Shown one piece after another: positions 1 to 7,071 of a DNA stretch of 22,593 nucleotides. The stretch lies in the NCBI GenBank assembly GCA_964489835.1, contig CAZBBC010000064.1:1-22593 (forward strand). The letters are read 5' to 3'. Origin of the DNA: CAZBBC01 sp964489835. Lineage in GTDB: Bacteria > Calditrichota > Calditrichia > JAJRVZ01. The first letter of the stretch is position 1; each line of letters begins with the position of its first letter. The notes below the pieces were generated by a model, which did no database searches, was not told where the DNA came from, and saw only the letters and a list, made by a program, of their open reading frames with translations. Made by a program: the position numbers and the translations under genes.

Positions 1-56
1 GCTAATCGCCCCGGCGATCCCTGCCCCCGCCAGGCGGGCGGCGCCGCGGCGGAAAA
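1..56. other. G+C-rich palindromic contig edge
   Basis: This short stretch is almost all G and C, unlike the A+T-rich sequence after it. It contains the small palindrome CCCGCC-A-GGCGGG near bases 27-39. No reading frame of interest is seen. It runs straight into the 25-base end repeat at 57-81. It is probably part of a dispersed intergenic repeat at which assembly stopped. Confidence 0.4.
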
Positions 57-81
57 AACAAAGTTTTTGGCTACAATAGCA
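57..81 (+). repeat. 25-base end repeat, left copy
   Basis: Bases 57-81 match the reverse complement of 22567-22591 at 24 of 25 positions. The single difference is T here against C there, inside the core TTTTTGGCYACAATAGC. The two copies therefore face each other at the two ends of the window. The simplest reading is a dispersed genomic repeat that broke the assembly on both sides. Terminal inverted repeats of a mobile element are possible, but no transposase or integrase lies between them. Confidence 0.75.
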
Positions 82-95
82 AATCCCCAAAAATA

Positions 96-239
96 TTAAG
101 ATGTAAAGATTAATTTCCAGTAACCGACATCGATCCACTTCCCAAATTTATATCCGACCTCCCGGAAATGAGCGATCTTTTCAAAGCCATGTTTTTCATG
201 AAAAGCAATGCTTGCTTCGTTTGGCAGAGCAATGCTGCA
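96..239 (-). pseudogene. C-terminal remnant of a GNAT N-acetyltransferase (phosphinothricin acetyltransferase-like)
   Basis: On the minus strand an open frame of 47 codons, ending at TAA (96-98), reads as the C-terminal end of a GNAT acetyltransferase of the phosphinothricin acetyltransferase type. Diagnostic pieces are LPNEASIAFHEKHGFEK (acetyl-CoA-proximal helix and strand), then HFREVGYKFGKWIDVGYW, which is the family's usual tail. Intact family members are about 165-185 residues, so more than two thirds are missing. There is no start codon or N-terminal acetyl-CoA binding segment. Similarity fades near base 240, only 10 bases before the stop codon of the ThuA-like gene. It is best read as a decayed or recombined gene remnant. 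The frame has no internal stop, so the truncation may be fairly recent. Confidence 0.8.
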
Positions 240-249
240 GCAGGCAGAT

Positions 250-1077
250 TTACCATTTTACGGCGTTTAATATCATTTGTGCAAAATTTTCATTTCTGAA
301 ATCTGAGGAAGCATGCCCCGGTTGAAAATATATAATAATTCCCTTACCGGCCTTTTTAAACCAGACTCCTCTATCCTGCATGAATAGTTCGCCATTTCTT
401 TCATCATAGAACTTTATCCCGCATAATACAGTCTTTTCACGGCCATCGGTAAATTTATGATTTAAATATACTTCCGAGTCCTCGAGCGTAATGGAAGGAT
501 ATTTCTTCTCTATGCTCGGCTGATCAGAGGAAATGTAATTTATTTTTGGCCCCCAATTCACCTGATGATTCGTAATATAATGATTGGGATTTAAATTCAG
601 CAGCGTTAAGGTGACAGATTCTTTCCAGGCATAACCCCCGCCGGGTTCCACCGGATTTTTTGAGTTTTTTGGATCATCCAGTTGTATACCAAGAAAATCA
701 AAATAATATTTATTTTTTGCTTTACCACTACTGATCGAATGATGCAGGCAGATAAATTTTCCGCCATTGATGGTATAGTCAATAATCGCTTTTTCTGTAG
801 TCTCATACAATTCCTTATGAATATAGGCGATCACCGCCAGATAAGGGGAAAGAGAGGAGGGAAGAGAATCCTGTGCAACGATATCAACCGTCAAACCTCC
901 GTTTTCCCACAAAAAATTTGTGAGTACGTTCATCTGAGGGATTTCATCTTGTATAATGATAATTTTTTGTTTTGGGTTGGGGGAACTGCAGGCACTGATC
1001 ATGCAAACAGAATACGTGAATATAATATACAAAAGGCCTAAGGATTGCTCTGATATTAGTTCAGCTATTTTCATCAT
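250..1077 (-). CDS. ThuA-like domain lipoprotein
   Basis: The product is about 276 residues with a ThuA fold (class I glutamine-amidotransferase-like, Pfam ThuA family), linked in many bacteria to sugar use. Visible ThuA marks are GGKFICLHHS in the middle, EDSEVYLNHKF, and the terminal YFQPGHASSDFRNENFAQ followed by LNAVKW. The N-terminus is a lipoprotein signal: a hydrophobic stretch, then the lipobox I-S-A-C (Cys 30), so it is probably anchored in a membrane facing the periplasm. The frame opens further upstream to 1170, but that would overlap the preceding gene by 83 bases. A GAGGTG ribosome site (1081-1086), overlapping the preceding stop codon, points to the paired ATGs at 1077 or 1074. 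It is the last gene of the sulfatase/glycoside hydrolase cluster. The exact reaction is unknown; ThuA proteins lack a settled activity. Confidence 0.82.
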   Translation of the reverse strand: MMKIAELISEQSLGLLYIIFTYSVCMISACSSPNPKQKIIIIQDEIPQMNVLTNFLWENGGLTVDIVAQDSLPSSLSPYLAVIAYIHKELYETTEKAIIDYTINGGKFICLHHSISSGKAKNKYYFDFLGIQLDDPKNSKNPVEPGGGYAWKESVTLTLLNLNPNHYITNHQVNWGPKINYISSDQPSIEKKYPSITLEDSEVYLNHKFTDGREKTVLCGIKFYDERNGELFMQDRGVWFKKAGKGIIIYFQPGHASSDFRNENFAQMILNAVKW

Positions 1078-1080
1078 AAA

Positions 1081-1086
1081 CACCTC
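1081..1086 (-). promoter_or_regulatory. Ribosome binding site setting the ThuA-like start
   Basis: The minus-strand sequence GAGGTG lies 3 bases before ATG 1077 and 6 bases before ATG 1074, just after the stop codon of the upstream gene. It supports the short, lipoprotein form over the longer frame starting at 1170. Confidence 0.6.
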
Positions 1087-1087
1087 G

Positions 1088-1492
1088 TTAATAGGGTCCA
1101 CTACCTTTGCGGTCCCGATCCTCGAAGGAACATTCATTCTTTTCGATATGACCTTTAAATTGTTCTTCAAGGGTCTTATTGTATTGTTGCTCTAATGATC
1201 TGCAAATCTCGGGTCTGCGCAGCCACTCTCCTCTCCCTGATATACAGTATTTTTTTTCCAGTAAAATATCTTTCTTTTGATAGAGACCATAGAGTTCAAC
1301 TTCTTCTGATTTAAAATCATTCTCATGCAAATATTTGATTAGACCGCAAATGGTGTCGGCAAAATAATAAGAAAACAATTCATCATCTCCTTCGATGGCT
1401 CGCACTTTAGCCATATAGGTATAGGGAAGTGTATCATCATATTTGGATCGCGGTCCGAAAATTTTCCTTTTTATTTTTTCACTCATTGGCAT
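1088..1492 (-). CDS. Unrecognised 134-residue protein with four cysteines
   Basis: I do not recognise this family. The product is soluble, charged and has no signal peptide or membrane segment, so it is probably cytoplasmic. Visible features: a basic N-terminus (KIKRKIFGPRSKY), a central helix-like FSYYFADTICGLIKYL, four cysteines at 49, 83, 97 and 121, and a tail FEDRDRKGSGPY that looks motif-like. The spacing of the cysteines is not that of a standard zinc ribbon. Two starts are possible, ATG 1492 and ATG 1486; neither has a strong ribosome site. It sits 36 bases after the glycoside hydrolase gene and 10 bases before the ThuA-like gene, so it is probably co-transcribed with them. A metal-binding or regulatory role is only a guess. 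Confidence 0.65.
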   Translation of the reverse strand: MPMSEKIKRKIFGPRSKYDDTLPYTYMAKVRAIEGDDELFSYYFADTICGLIKYLHENDFKSEEVELYGLYQKKDILLEKKYCISGRGEWLRRPEICRSLEQQYNKTLEEQFKGHIEKNECSFEDRDRKGSGPY

Positions 1493-1528
1493 TTTTTATC
1501 CATATATTATTATTGAAATACTAGGCGT

Positions 1529-4027
1529 TTAATTCCTAATAATCAAATATCTTTTTCCTTTTTTGGCTGAGAACTTGATGCATTCTCCGTGATCAGTATC
1601 GACGATGTGCGAAATTATGGTACCGGAAGACTTTTCGATTACCCGGATTTTTTCTCCTTTCCAGGGATTTATTACTTGACAGGGCACGGTTCTGCGGGCT
1701 GAAATCTCCACATACGTAACTATACCTTTTAGACATTCAGCGGAGACTTCAAATCCGTCCCGGGCCTGTAAATCCTTGAATCCTATGGTGGCGCTGTCAG
1801 GAATTGCCGGAAACAGGTAAATGCGACGGCTGCGGGAGTTAATCAAATGCTCGATACCGAATCCTTTTTTCCCGGCAAGAAGCGTATATACATAATGATT
1901 GCGCCACCCTTTGGTTAAACATGCGGTTCGGAGCATCATTTCAATCCGGGATGAATCAGAGTCCAGGTTGATTTCATCGGCCAGGAGGGTTGGTGTAACG
2001 CCAGCAAACCAGTTATAGGCCACACCGATCGGATTTACACCCAAGGCATCGGTAAAAATCGGACCTTTGTCGGTTTGGAATGTCGGCAGGGGCGCCAGAT
2101 TTTGTGATACTTCTTGCCATTTGGGTATTAATTCCGTATCGCACTGTAGTAAATCGGCCGCTTCGGTGGCGCGATTGAGCAACCAGCGAAACATACACAG
2201 CGCGGAAGCAGTGTCACGATTACGCTCAAAACGGGCCGTCCAGCCCCAGTGTTCGGCAGACATCGTCGGAATGATGTGATAATATCCGTCTGGCCCTTTT
2301 TTAGCATAATGCGAATAAAAAATCGCCGTTTCACGCATTGCCGGATAGACAATATCAGCGAGGAATTCTTCATCTCCTCCATAATCAAACCGGTCCCAGA
2401 GTGCTTTTAATACCTGTGCGTTTATTTCCATGCAAAATTCCCAGACCGATGTCGAGTGGGCATAGGTATCCGCTTTGATAGGTGGCAGATAACCATGCTG
2501 CAAGATGCCACCGGGTAGATTGAATACTTCCCGCGCATTTTTTTTGCAAGCCTCCAGCCAAAAAGGAACCAGATGATTCCACATTAAAATTCTATCCGCA
2601 CGGTTGGCCACATGTAAATGCGTATAATACACTTCATTGTAACAAGGAAGTCCATGCCATGGGGCCCAATCCTGTTCCAAATAGCCATATTCAACATCTG
2701 CCTGAAATTTTATGGGATCGGGAAGGCAAAATTTACTATGATAGCCGGGCCAGGAATTAAAGATTTCCGGTATCTGCTTTCTGGTGGAGTCTGTGTTACC
2801 TTTAAATACCCGCCCTTTTTCCCGATGAGAATACATTTGATGATACCATTCGGCATTTTCTTCGATTAAATTTTTATATCCGTTTGCGCGGGCTTCTTTC
2901 AATTTTCTCTTCGCCTCGGGTAGGGGATCTGTTGCCTCAGCACTGGTTACAACGGTAATATAAGCGATAAATTTTTGTTTGCCTGTTTGATGTATGGTGG
3001 CCGTTGCGGCAGCGCCGGTTGCCTCCCGTATTTTTTTGTAGGTTGGAAAAAGGTGTTGCCAGCGATAGCCGTCCGCCATTCGTTTTTCATTCTCAGGACT
3101 GAGAAAGGGAGGTGTGCCCAAACCGGTATCTCCATCAACGGTTTCGATATCGTAATCGGTGCCTGCAAGACATCCGGCGAATATGTATTCAAAACCATTC
3201 GGAAATGTTTTTTCTGCGGGTAGCCTCTGACGGATCCAAAAGATATCTCCGTCTGTACCGCTTTCGGGGGGCGCCGGTGGGGCATTATTTTGATCTTTGC
3301 TAAAATCGTAATCTTTCAACGTTTTCGCTTCCGGACCGCCATATGTAATAACTGCCTTGCCGAATTCTGCCGTATCTTTATGCCGGTAAAGTCGAAGCGA
3401 TACTGGTTGCTCAAGACCGCTGAATTCACCGTATAAGGCAATAACATTCTGGGTCATCATCGGCAGGTAGCTTACTCTGGCTTGAACGCCCTTATGCTGA
3501 AATTCTAGGGTTGCAGTCCCGTTATCACATCTGCGAACAGCCAGTGGCGGTCCGGCACCGGCCAATTCCGGTATCCGGAGTATGATCTGTCCGACAGGTT
3601 TAGGACAGGGAAAATCATACGCTTTCCAACTGCGATAGTAATTCCAACGATCGGTTTCAATGATTTTATCTTTATCAAATCGTTTAACGATCTGGTCCAG
3701 TGTAAGCGGTGGCTCAAAAAATTTTCTCCGGTCCCATACATCTGTTTTATTTACACTTATCGTTAGTTGATCTGACGGACCCCAGAGCGACATCTTCAAT
3801 TCTTTGGTGCTGAGATTTAAAGCGGTGCCGCCGTTCCACATCCCAACAGGCTGGGGATCGTCCTTTAAGATAAGGTGGGAAAATGTAACCTCCTGAGCTA
3901 TCTCCCACAACGAAGCCTCCTTATCCCAAAGACGCTGTATTTTGGTGCTATCTGTTTCACAATGAAAAAGAAATAGGATTATACTAAGGATTACCATTGT
4001 ATTTAATACTCGTTTTTGAGCTAACAT
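1529..4027 (-). CDS. GH95-like six-hairpin glycoside hydrolase, probable lipoprotein
   Basis: This 832-residue protein has the layout of clan GH-L/GH95-type enzymes. It has an N-terminal beta-sandwich (about 45-370, with SLWGPSDQL and NKTDVWDRR), a helical linker, an (alpha/alpha)6 catalytic barrel (about 430-725), and a C-terminal beta domain (735-832). The last begins LFPAIPDSA and includes GFKDLQARDGFEVS, closely resembling the LPALP...GLRARGGFEV signature of GH95 C-terminal domains. Candidate catalytic acids lie in PTMSAEHWGW (Glu 592) and RNRDT (Asp 605). GH95 members are mainly alpha-L-fucosidases or alpha-L-galactosidases; the substrate here is inferred. A hydrophobic N-terminus ends in F-L-F-H-C (Cys 23), an odd lipobox with His before the Cys. 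A GAAGG ribosome site sits 9 bases before ATG 4027. The sulfatase gene is 26 bases upstream, consistent with joint attack on a sulfated glycan. Confidence 0.75.
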   Translation of the reverse strand: MLAQKRVLNTMVILSIILFLFHCETDSTKIQRLWDKEASLWEIAQEVTFSHLILKDDPQPVGMWNGGTALNLSTKELKMSLWGPSDQLTISVNKTDVWDRRKFFEPPLTLDQIVKRFDKDKIIETDRWNYYRSWKAYDFPCPKPVGQIILRIPELAGAGPPLAVRRCDNGTATLEFQHKGVQARVSYLPMMTQNVIALYGEFSGLEQPVSLRLYRHKDTAEFGKAVITYGGPEAKTLKDYDFSKDQNNAPPAPPESGTDGDIFWIRQRLPAEKTFPNGFEYIFAGCLAGTDYDIETVDGDTGLGTPPFLSPENEKRMADGYRWQHLFPTYKKIREATGAAATATIHQTGKQKFIAYITVVTSAEATDPLPEAKRKLKEARANGYKNLIEENAEWYHQMYSHREKGRVFKGNTDSTRKQIPEIFNSWPGYHSKFCLPDPIKFQADVEYGYLEQDWAPWHGLPCYNEVYYTHLHVANRADRILMWNHLVPFWLEACKKNAREVFNLPGGILQHGYLPPIKADTYAHSTSVWEFCMEINAQVLKALWDRFDYGGDEEFLADIVYPAMRETAIFYSHYAKKGPDGYYHIIPTMSAEHWGWTARFERNRDTASALCMFRWLLNRATEAADLLQCDTELIPKWQEVSQNLAPLPTFQTDKGPIFTDALGVNPIGVAYNWFAGVTPTLLADEINLDSDSSRIEMMLRTACLTKGWRNHYVYTLLAGKKGFGIEHLINSRSRRIYLFPAIPDSATIGFKDLQARDGFEVSAECLKGIVTYVEISARRTVPCQVINPWKGEKIRVIEKSSGTIISHIVDTDHGECIKFSAKKGKRYLIIRN

Positions 4028-4053
4028 TCTTTTAGCCTTCTTTTCTAAACCGG

Positions 4054-5433
4054 TTACTGAAGCCGGATACCTGTTTCCCGGTCAAAACGATCGGGTGTCG
4101 GATTCTTGGGTATTTTATCCTCGGTGCGTCTTACCCACGCTTTGTATTGTTGCTTCATTTCCGAAAGGATATGTTTAAATTCCGGTTTGTAGGCAAGATT
4201 ATCCAGCGAAAAAGGATCTTTTTTTACATCATATAATTCCAGCGCCGGACGTGGGGTCAGAAAACATCCCTTCTGGCGGTTGTCCAGTGTTCCCAAATCC
4301 CGAAGCGTTTTCATCGCCGTGTAGGTCGGACTGCGCAAGGCATCGGCCGGGGGTGTGCCCGGTAAATCGGGGAAGGCATTGAGAATGAAGAGATAGTACA
4401 ATGACCTTACGGATCTTTCGTGGGCCTGAAAATCATGCCAGTTGTGTTCAGCGAAAACGTAATCACGAATGGATGCTTTAGGATTTTTCAGAACCGGCCC
4501 AAACGATTGTCCCTGAACGGTAGGGGGTATCACTATTCCTGCCATTTGAAGGATCGTCGGGGCAATATCGATGGCACTGGTAAGGCTGGCTGTGACCGTA
4601 TTTGCTTCCACCCGGACGGGCCAGCGGATGATGAAAGGTGTTTTGATACCACTGTTATAAAGCGTGGTTTTACATCTGGGAAAAGGCCGGCCATTATCAG
4701 ACATAAACAACAAAAAGGTGTTTTGGCTTATATTCTGTTTGTCCAGCTCGTCCATGACTTTTCCGACAAAGCTGTCGAGACGGCTTACTTCATCATAGTA
4801 CATGGCCCAATCTTGCCGGATTTGCAGATCATCCGGCATAAATGGGGGAATGACAACCTGCGCAGGTCGGTGCGGATTGGCAATGGCATCCGCTCCACTG
4901 CTGGCGCTCCAGCCCCGGTGGGCATCATGGGCGGCAAACCACATAAAAAATGGTTTCTCTCTGGGACGATTTTGTAATACCCGAGTCCAGGATTCACAAC
5001 CGCTGGGGCGGCTGTCTGTAATCGTATCGAAACTTGTTCTTACGGCGTCACCTAAATGCCATTTTCCGGCACTAACGGTATAATACCCGGCTTTCCTGAG
5101 CAGGGCAGGAAAGATGATCTGGTCCGCTGGCAGAGGTTGATGAAGTTCCCCGGCGCCTGTATTATGGGGATAGCGACCGGTCATAATACTGCAACGGCTT
5201 GGGCTGCAGGAACTGATGGTCAGAAAGGCGTTGTCAAAACGGATACCCTCGCCAGCCAGGCGGTCGATATGTGGGGTTCGGATATACGGGTGGCCGTAAG
5301 CCCCGACATCATTCCAGCCAACATCATCCCCGATAATAATGATGAAATTCGGTCGTTCATCTGTTTGTGCATGTAAAATGCTGAATAAAATCAGAATTAT
5401 AATAATGGCAACGGTAGTTACATGTTTATCCAA
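4054..5433 (-). CDS. Secreted type I sulfatase, N-sulfoglucosamine sulfohydrolase-like
   Basis: With the TTG start the product is 459 residues, usual for bacterial family S1 sulfatases. The formylglycine motif C-S-P-S-R (Cys 76 to Arg 80) followed by CSIMTGRYPHNTG is intact. It is the Cys type, so it needs a formylglycine-generating enzyme or anaerobic maturase, neither of which is in this window. Calcium ligands appear as GDDVGWND (Asp 36, 37) and MSDNG (Asp 246, Asn 247); GKWHLG is also present. The SDNGRPFPRCKTTLYNSG stretch and PFFMWFAAHDAHRGW resemble heparan N-sulfatase (SGSH-type) enzymes, but substrate is uncertain. The N-terminus is a clear signal peptide ending LHA before QTDERP, suggesting periplasmic export. 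TTG 5433 is chosen because GGGAGGG lies 6 bases before it; ATG 5448 overlaps that site, and the frame back to 5529 adds non-signal residues. First gene of the glycan cluster. Confidence 0.88.
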   Translation of the reverse strand: MDKHVTTVAIIIILILFSILHAQTDERPNFIIIIGDDVGWNDVGAYGHPYIRTPHIDRLAGEGIRFDNAFLTISSCSPSRCSIMTGRYPHNTGAGELHQPLPADQIIFPALLRKAGYYTVSAGKWHLGDAVRTSFDTITDSRPSGCESWTRVLQNRPREKPFFMWFAAHDAHRGWSASSGADAIANPHRPAQVVIPPFMPDDLQIRQDWAMYYDEVSRLDSFVGKVMDELDKQNISQNTFLLFMSDNGRPFPRCKTTLYNSGIKTPFIIRWPVRVEANTVTASLTSAIDIAPTILQMAGIVIPPTVQGQSFGPVLKNPKASIRDYVFAEHNWHDFQAHERSVRSLYYLFILNAFPDLPGTPPADALRSPTYTAMKTLRDLGTLDNRQKGCFLTPRPALELYDVKKDPFSLDNLAYKPEFKHILSEMKQQYKAWVRRTEDKIPKNPTPDRFDRETGIRLQ

Positions 5434-5439
5434 AATATA

Positions 5440-5446
5440 CCCTCCC
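5440..5446 (-). promoter_or_regulatory. Strong ribosome binding site for the sulfatase TTG start
   Basis: GGGAGGG on the minus strand, 6 bases before TTG 5433. The tempting ATG at 5446-5448 overlaps this sequence, so it cannot use it. Confidence 0.6.
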
Positions 5447-5540
5447 ATACTGTTTTTTATTAGGTAACTTGGATAATTCATCTCTCGCAGCGGCGCGACG
5501 ACGCTATGATTGAATACACAAATTAACATGAGTTATTTAG

Positions 5541-5617
5541 CAACAGATCAGCACAGATTTCATTTAAATAAAATAATTATTTTAGTTTTAATTCGTGTTA
5601 ATCAGTGTAATCCGTGG
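5541..5617. repeat. Degenerate dispersed palindrome (CACAGATT / AATCAGTGTAATCCGTGG type)
   Basis: The plus strand reads CAACAGATCAGCACAGATTT, an A+T-rich centre with the perfect palindrome AAAATAATTATTTT (5570-5583), then AATTCGTGTTAATCAGTG and TAATCCGTGG. The two flanks are imperfect inverted copies of each other. Sequences of the form 'CCACGGATTACACGGATTAACACG' type are widespread dispersed intergenic elements in bacterial genomes. No other copy occurs in the window. It lies upstream of the sulfatase gene, so it could sit in that operon's leader. Confidence 0.45.
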
Positions 5618-5858
5618 ACTTCTTTTTTGGATTGCAGCATCGCTGCGTTATGAATAGATCAGGCTAATATTATCCTGTTCATTTGTCTTGTTTTCTTTTC
5701 TGGTATCATACCGACAAGTTCAAAGATCCCTATGGGATGATAATTTAAATATTATTTCTTTGAGATTGAAGTCTGTCCTGAAGACCGGTAGGTCGAAGGA
5801 TCTCCTTCTTAGCGCACTTTGTGGTTAATTTTAAATCAGACGTTTATTATTTAAAGCT
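5618..5858. other. Intergenic stretch with small inverted repeats, no gene
   Basis: No convincing reading frame or RNA gene is visible. Small palindromes are present: TATCAT (5704-5709) with ATGATA (5736-5741), and GAAGGA-TC-TCCTTC near 5795-5808 beside GACC-GGTA-GGTC. These look like fragments of decayed dispersed repeats rather than one functional structure. Confidence 0.4.
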
Positions 5859-5951
5859 AGTATCATATGTTACTGTGACGTATTTTTTTGGACAGGATCA
5901 TCCCGACAAGTCGGGATCAAATTTTTATTTCCTTTAGTAACATATGATGCT
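5859..5951. repeat. Inverted repeat enclosing a C+G hairpin at the LEA-gene stop
   Basis: AGTATCATATGTTACT (5859-5874) is matched in inverted orientation by AGTAACATATGATGCT (5936-5951), 15 of 16 bases. Inside lies a second hairpin ATCCCGAC-AA-GTCGGGAT (5900-5917), followed on the plus strand by CAAATTTTT. The right outer arm overlaps the stop codon (5950-5952) of the LEA14-like gene. The inner hairpin has a T-run only on the plus strand, so it is not a textbook terminator for the minus-strand gene. It may still protect the transcript end, or be a small mobile palindrome. Confidence 0.55.
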
Positions 5952-6813
5952 ATTTCAGAAGATCTATTTTACCAGACAAATCAAAAGGTAATTTGAAATC
6001 ACCCAGCATTTCCAGTGAACTGGTCAGATCGGTTTGACCGGTAAAGGTATAGTTCAAACCCTTTCCATTGGCAATGATATTATATACCGAGGAACCGATT
6101 TTCAAAAAACTGAGAGAGAAGGGTAGGTGAATTACACTTTCACCTTTCTCATTCAGTTGCAGATGTTCGTTGGTCTGACCGCTTATCCATTCGGTTCCGT
6201 TTATTTTTAATCCATATTGCAGTGCGTTGACTACCAGACCCCAGGCATTGGGATTATCAATACCCACGGCAATATCAATATCGGCGCCGGTCAGGTTAAG
6301 TCGTTCCAATTTGATTGAATTAAGACTGAGTTTAGGCAATTTTATCATCGGCACCTGACCGGAGGTCGAAACCGGGACCCGGACCGGACCCAGTACCGGA
6401 AGATCAAAGGAAAACCCGGTGTCTAGGGTATAGGTGACATCATCGGAATTTTTTAAACTCTGATAGGTCTGATAAATATTTGCATAATTCAGAGATAAAG
6501 GCAACTGGAGTGTAGCGATATCGTTGGCCTTGATCTCTGCTTTGTCTTTTTGATCACCCTTTAAAAATGACCGGTTGTTTAACAGAAGATCATAGTCAAA
6601 GCCGGCCAGGCTGACGCCGACCGAATTAGGATTGGATATCTCAATATCAAAGATAAGATCTGCCTGGTCGAAGGATAATCCGGACAGTCTGGCAGTGCTG
6701 ACGTGAACCGTCGGTTTTTGAATATTTCCCTGTTGAGCGATTTTCATTAACTCTGTACAATGGGTAAGTATCAGCGGGAATAGTATAATAAAAAAATATT
6801 TTACGATATTCAT
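5950..6813 (-). CDS. LEA14-like (LEA type 2 / WHy domain) lipoprotein, two domains
   Basis: This 287-residue protein contains two LEA14/WHy-type beta-sandwich domains, about 35-155 and 157-283. Each carries the hallmark Asn-Pro-Asn after a beta strand: DIEISNPNSVGVSLAG (NPN 61-63) and IAVGIDNPNAWGLVVNA (187-189). Each also has the expected 'xYxLxLNN/xYGLKING' strand and a hydrophobic strand before its end. Bacterial LEA14 proteins are usually small envelope lipoproteins of unclear function, sometimes tied to stress. The N-terminus is a short lysine-containing signal with lipobox L-T-H-C (Cys 19); His before Cys is unusual and is shared with the glycoside hydrolase at 1529-4027. AAAGGA lies 8 bases before ATG 6813. 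Its distance of 258 bases from the histidine kinase gene, and the palindrome between them, suggest a separate transcript. Confidence 0.85.
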   Translation of the reverse strand: MNIVKYFFIILFPLILTHCTELMKIAQQGNIQKPTVHVSTARLSGLSFDQADLIFDIEISNPNSVGVSLAGFDYDLLLNNRSFLKGDQKDKAEIKANDIATLQLPLSLNYANIYQTYQSLKNSDDVTYTLDTGFSFDLPVLGPVRVPVSTSGQVPMIKLPKLSLNSIKLERLNLTGADIDIAVGIDNPNAWGLVVNALQYGLKINGTEWISGQTNEHLQLNEKGESVIHLPFSLSFLKIGSSVYNIIANGKGLNYTFTGQTDLTSSLEMLGDFKLPFDLSGKIDLLK

Positions 6814-6850
6814 TAAAGTATCCTTTCCGGTATAACATGGTCATTCATTA

Positions 6851-6922
6851 CCCTCCCCCAGCCCCTCCCTGTCAGGCGAAGCCTGACAGGGAGGGGTGTC
6901 GAGCGTAGCGAGACGGGGTGGG
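6851..6922. repeat. REP-like palindrome with a perfect 16-bp stem
   Basis: CCCCTCCCTGTCAGGC (6862-6877) pairs perfectly with GCCTGACAGGGAGGGG (6881-6896) across the loop GAA. Outside it, CCCTCCCC (6851-6858) pairs with GGGGTGGG (6915-6922) with one mismatch, enclosing a second small arm around GTCGAGCGTAGCGAGAC. This makes a branched, cruciform-capable unit about 70 bases long in the leader of the LEA14-like gene. Its shape fits a repetitive extragenic palindrome. It could form a transcription or translation barrier before that gene, but no T-run follows it. Confidence 0.75.
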
Positions 6923-7071
6923 TTAATAATCTAAAGTTATCATTTGAATATTTTTTACATCCCTGGTTTATGTTATCAACCAAGATTACAAAATGCAATA
7001 TAATTATGGCGGAAAAAGTTGGGAAGAGCAATCTTGTCGGATGTATTGATGAGGAAAATTTACTTACATAA

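Noticed and set aside
1078..1170. Longer N-terminus for the ThuA-like gene (start at 1170)
   Set aside because: It would overlap the preceding gene in another frame, lacks a ribosome site, and would bury the lipoprotein signal; ATG 1077/1074 has GAGGTG upstream.
4420..4977. 185-codon open frame on the plus strand
   Set aside because: It is antisense to the conserved core of the sulfatase gene and has no recognisable domain.
5434..5529. Extended sulfatase N-terminus
   Set aside because: The extra residues are not signal-like and precede a good signal peptide; the strong ribosome site points to TTG 5433.
5900..5926. Intrinsic terminator on the plus strand
   Set aside because: The hairpin and T-run have the right shape, but no plus-strand gene lies upstream; it is reported as an inverted repeat instead.
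6970..6998. Possible minus-strand promoter TTGCAT-17-TAACAT before the LEA14-like gene
   Set aside because: Only four of six bases match at each box, and promoter signals of this group are not established; chance is likely in A+T-rich DNA.
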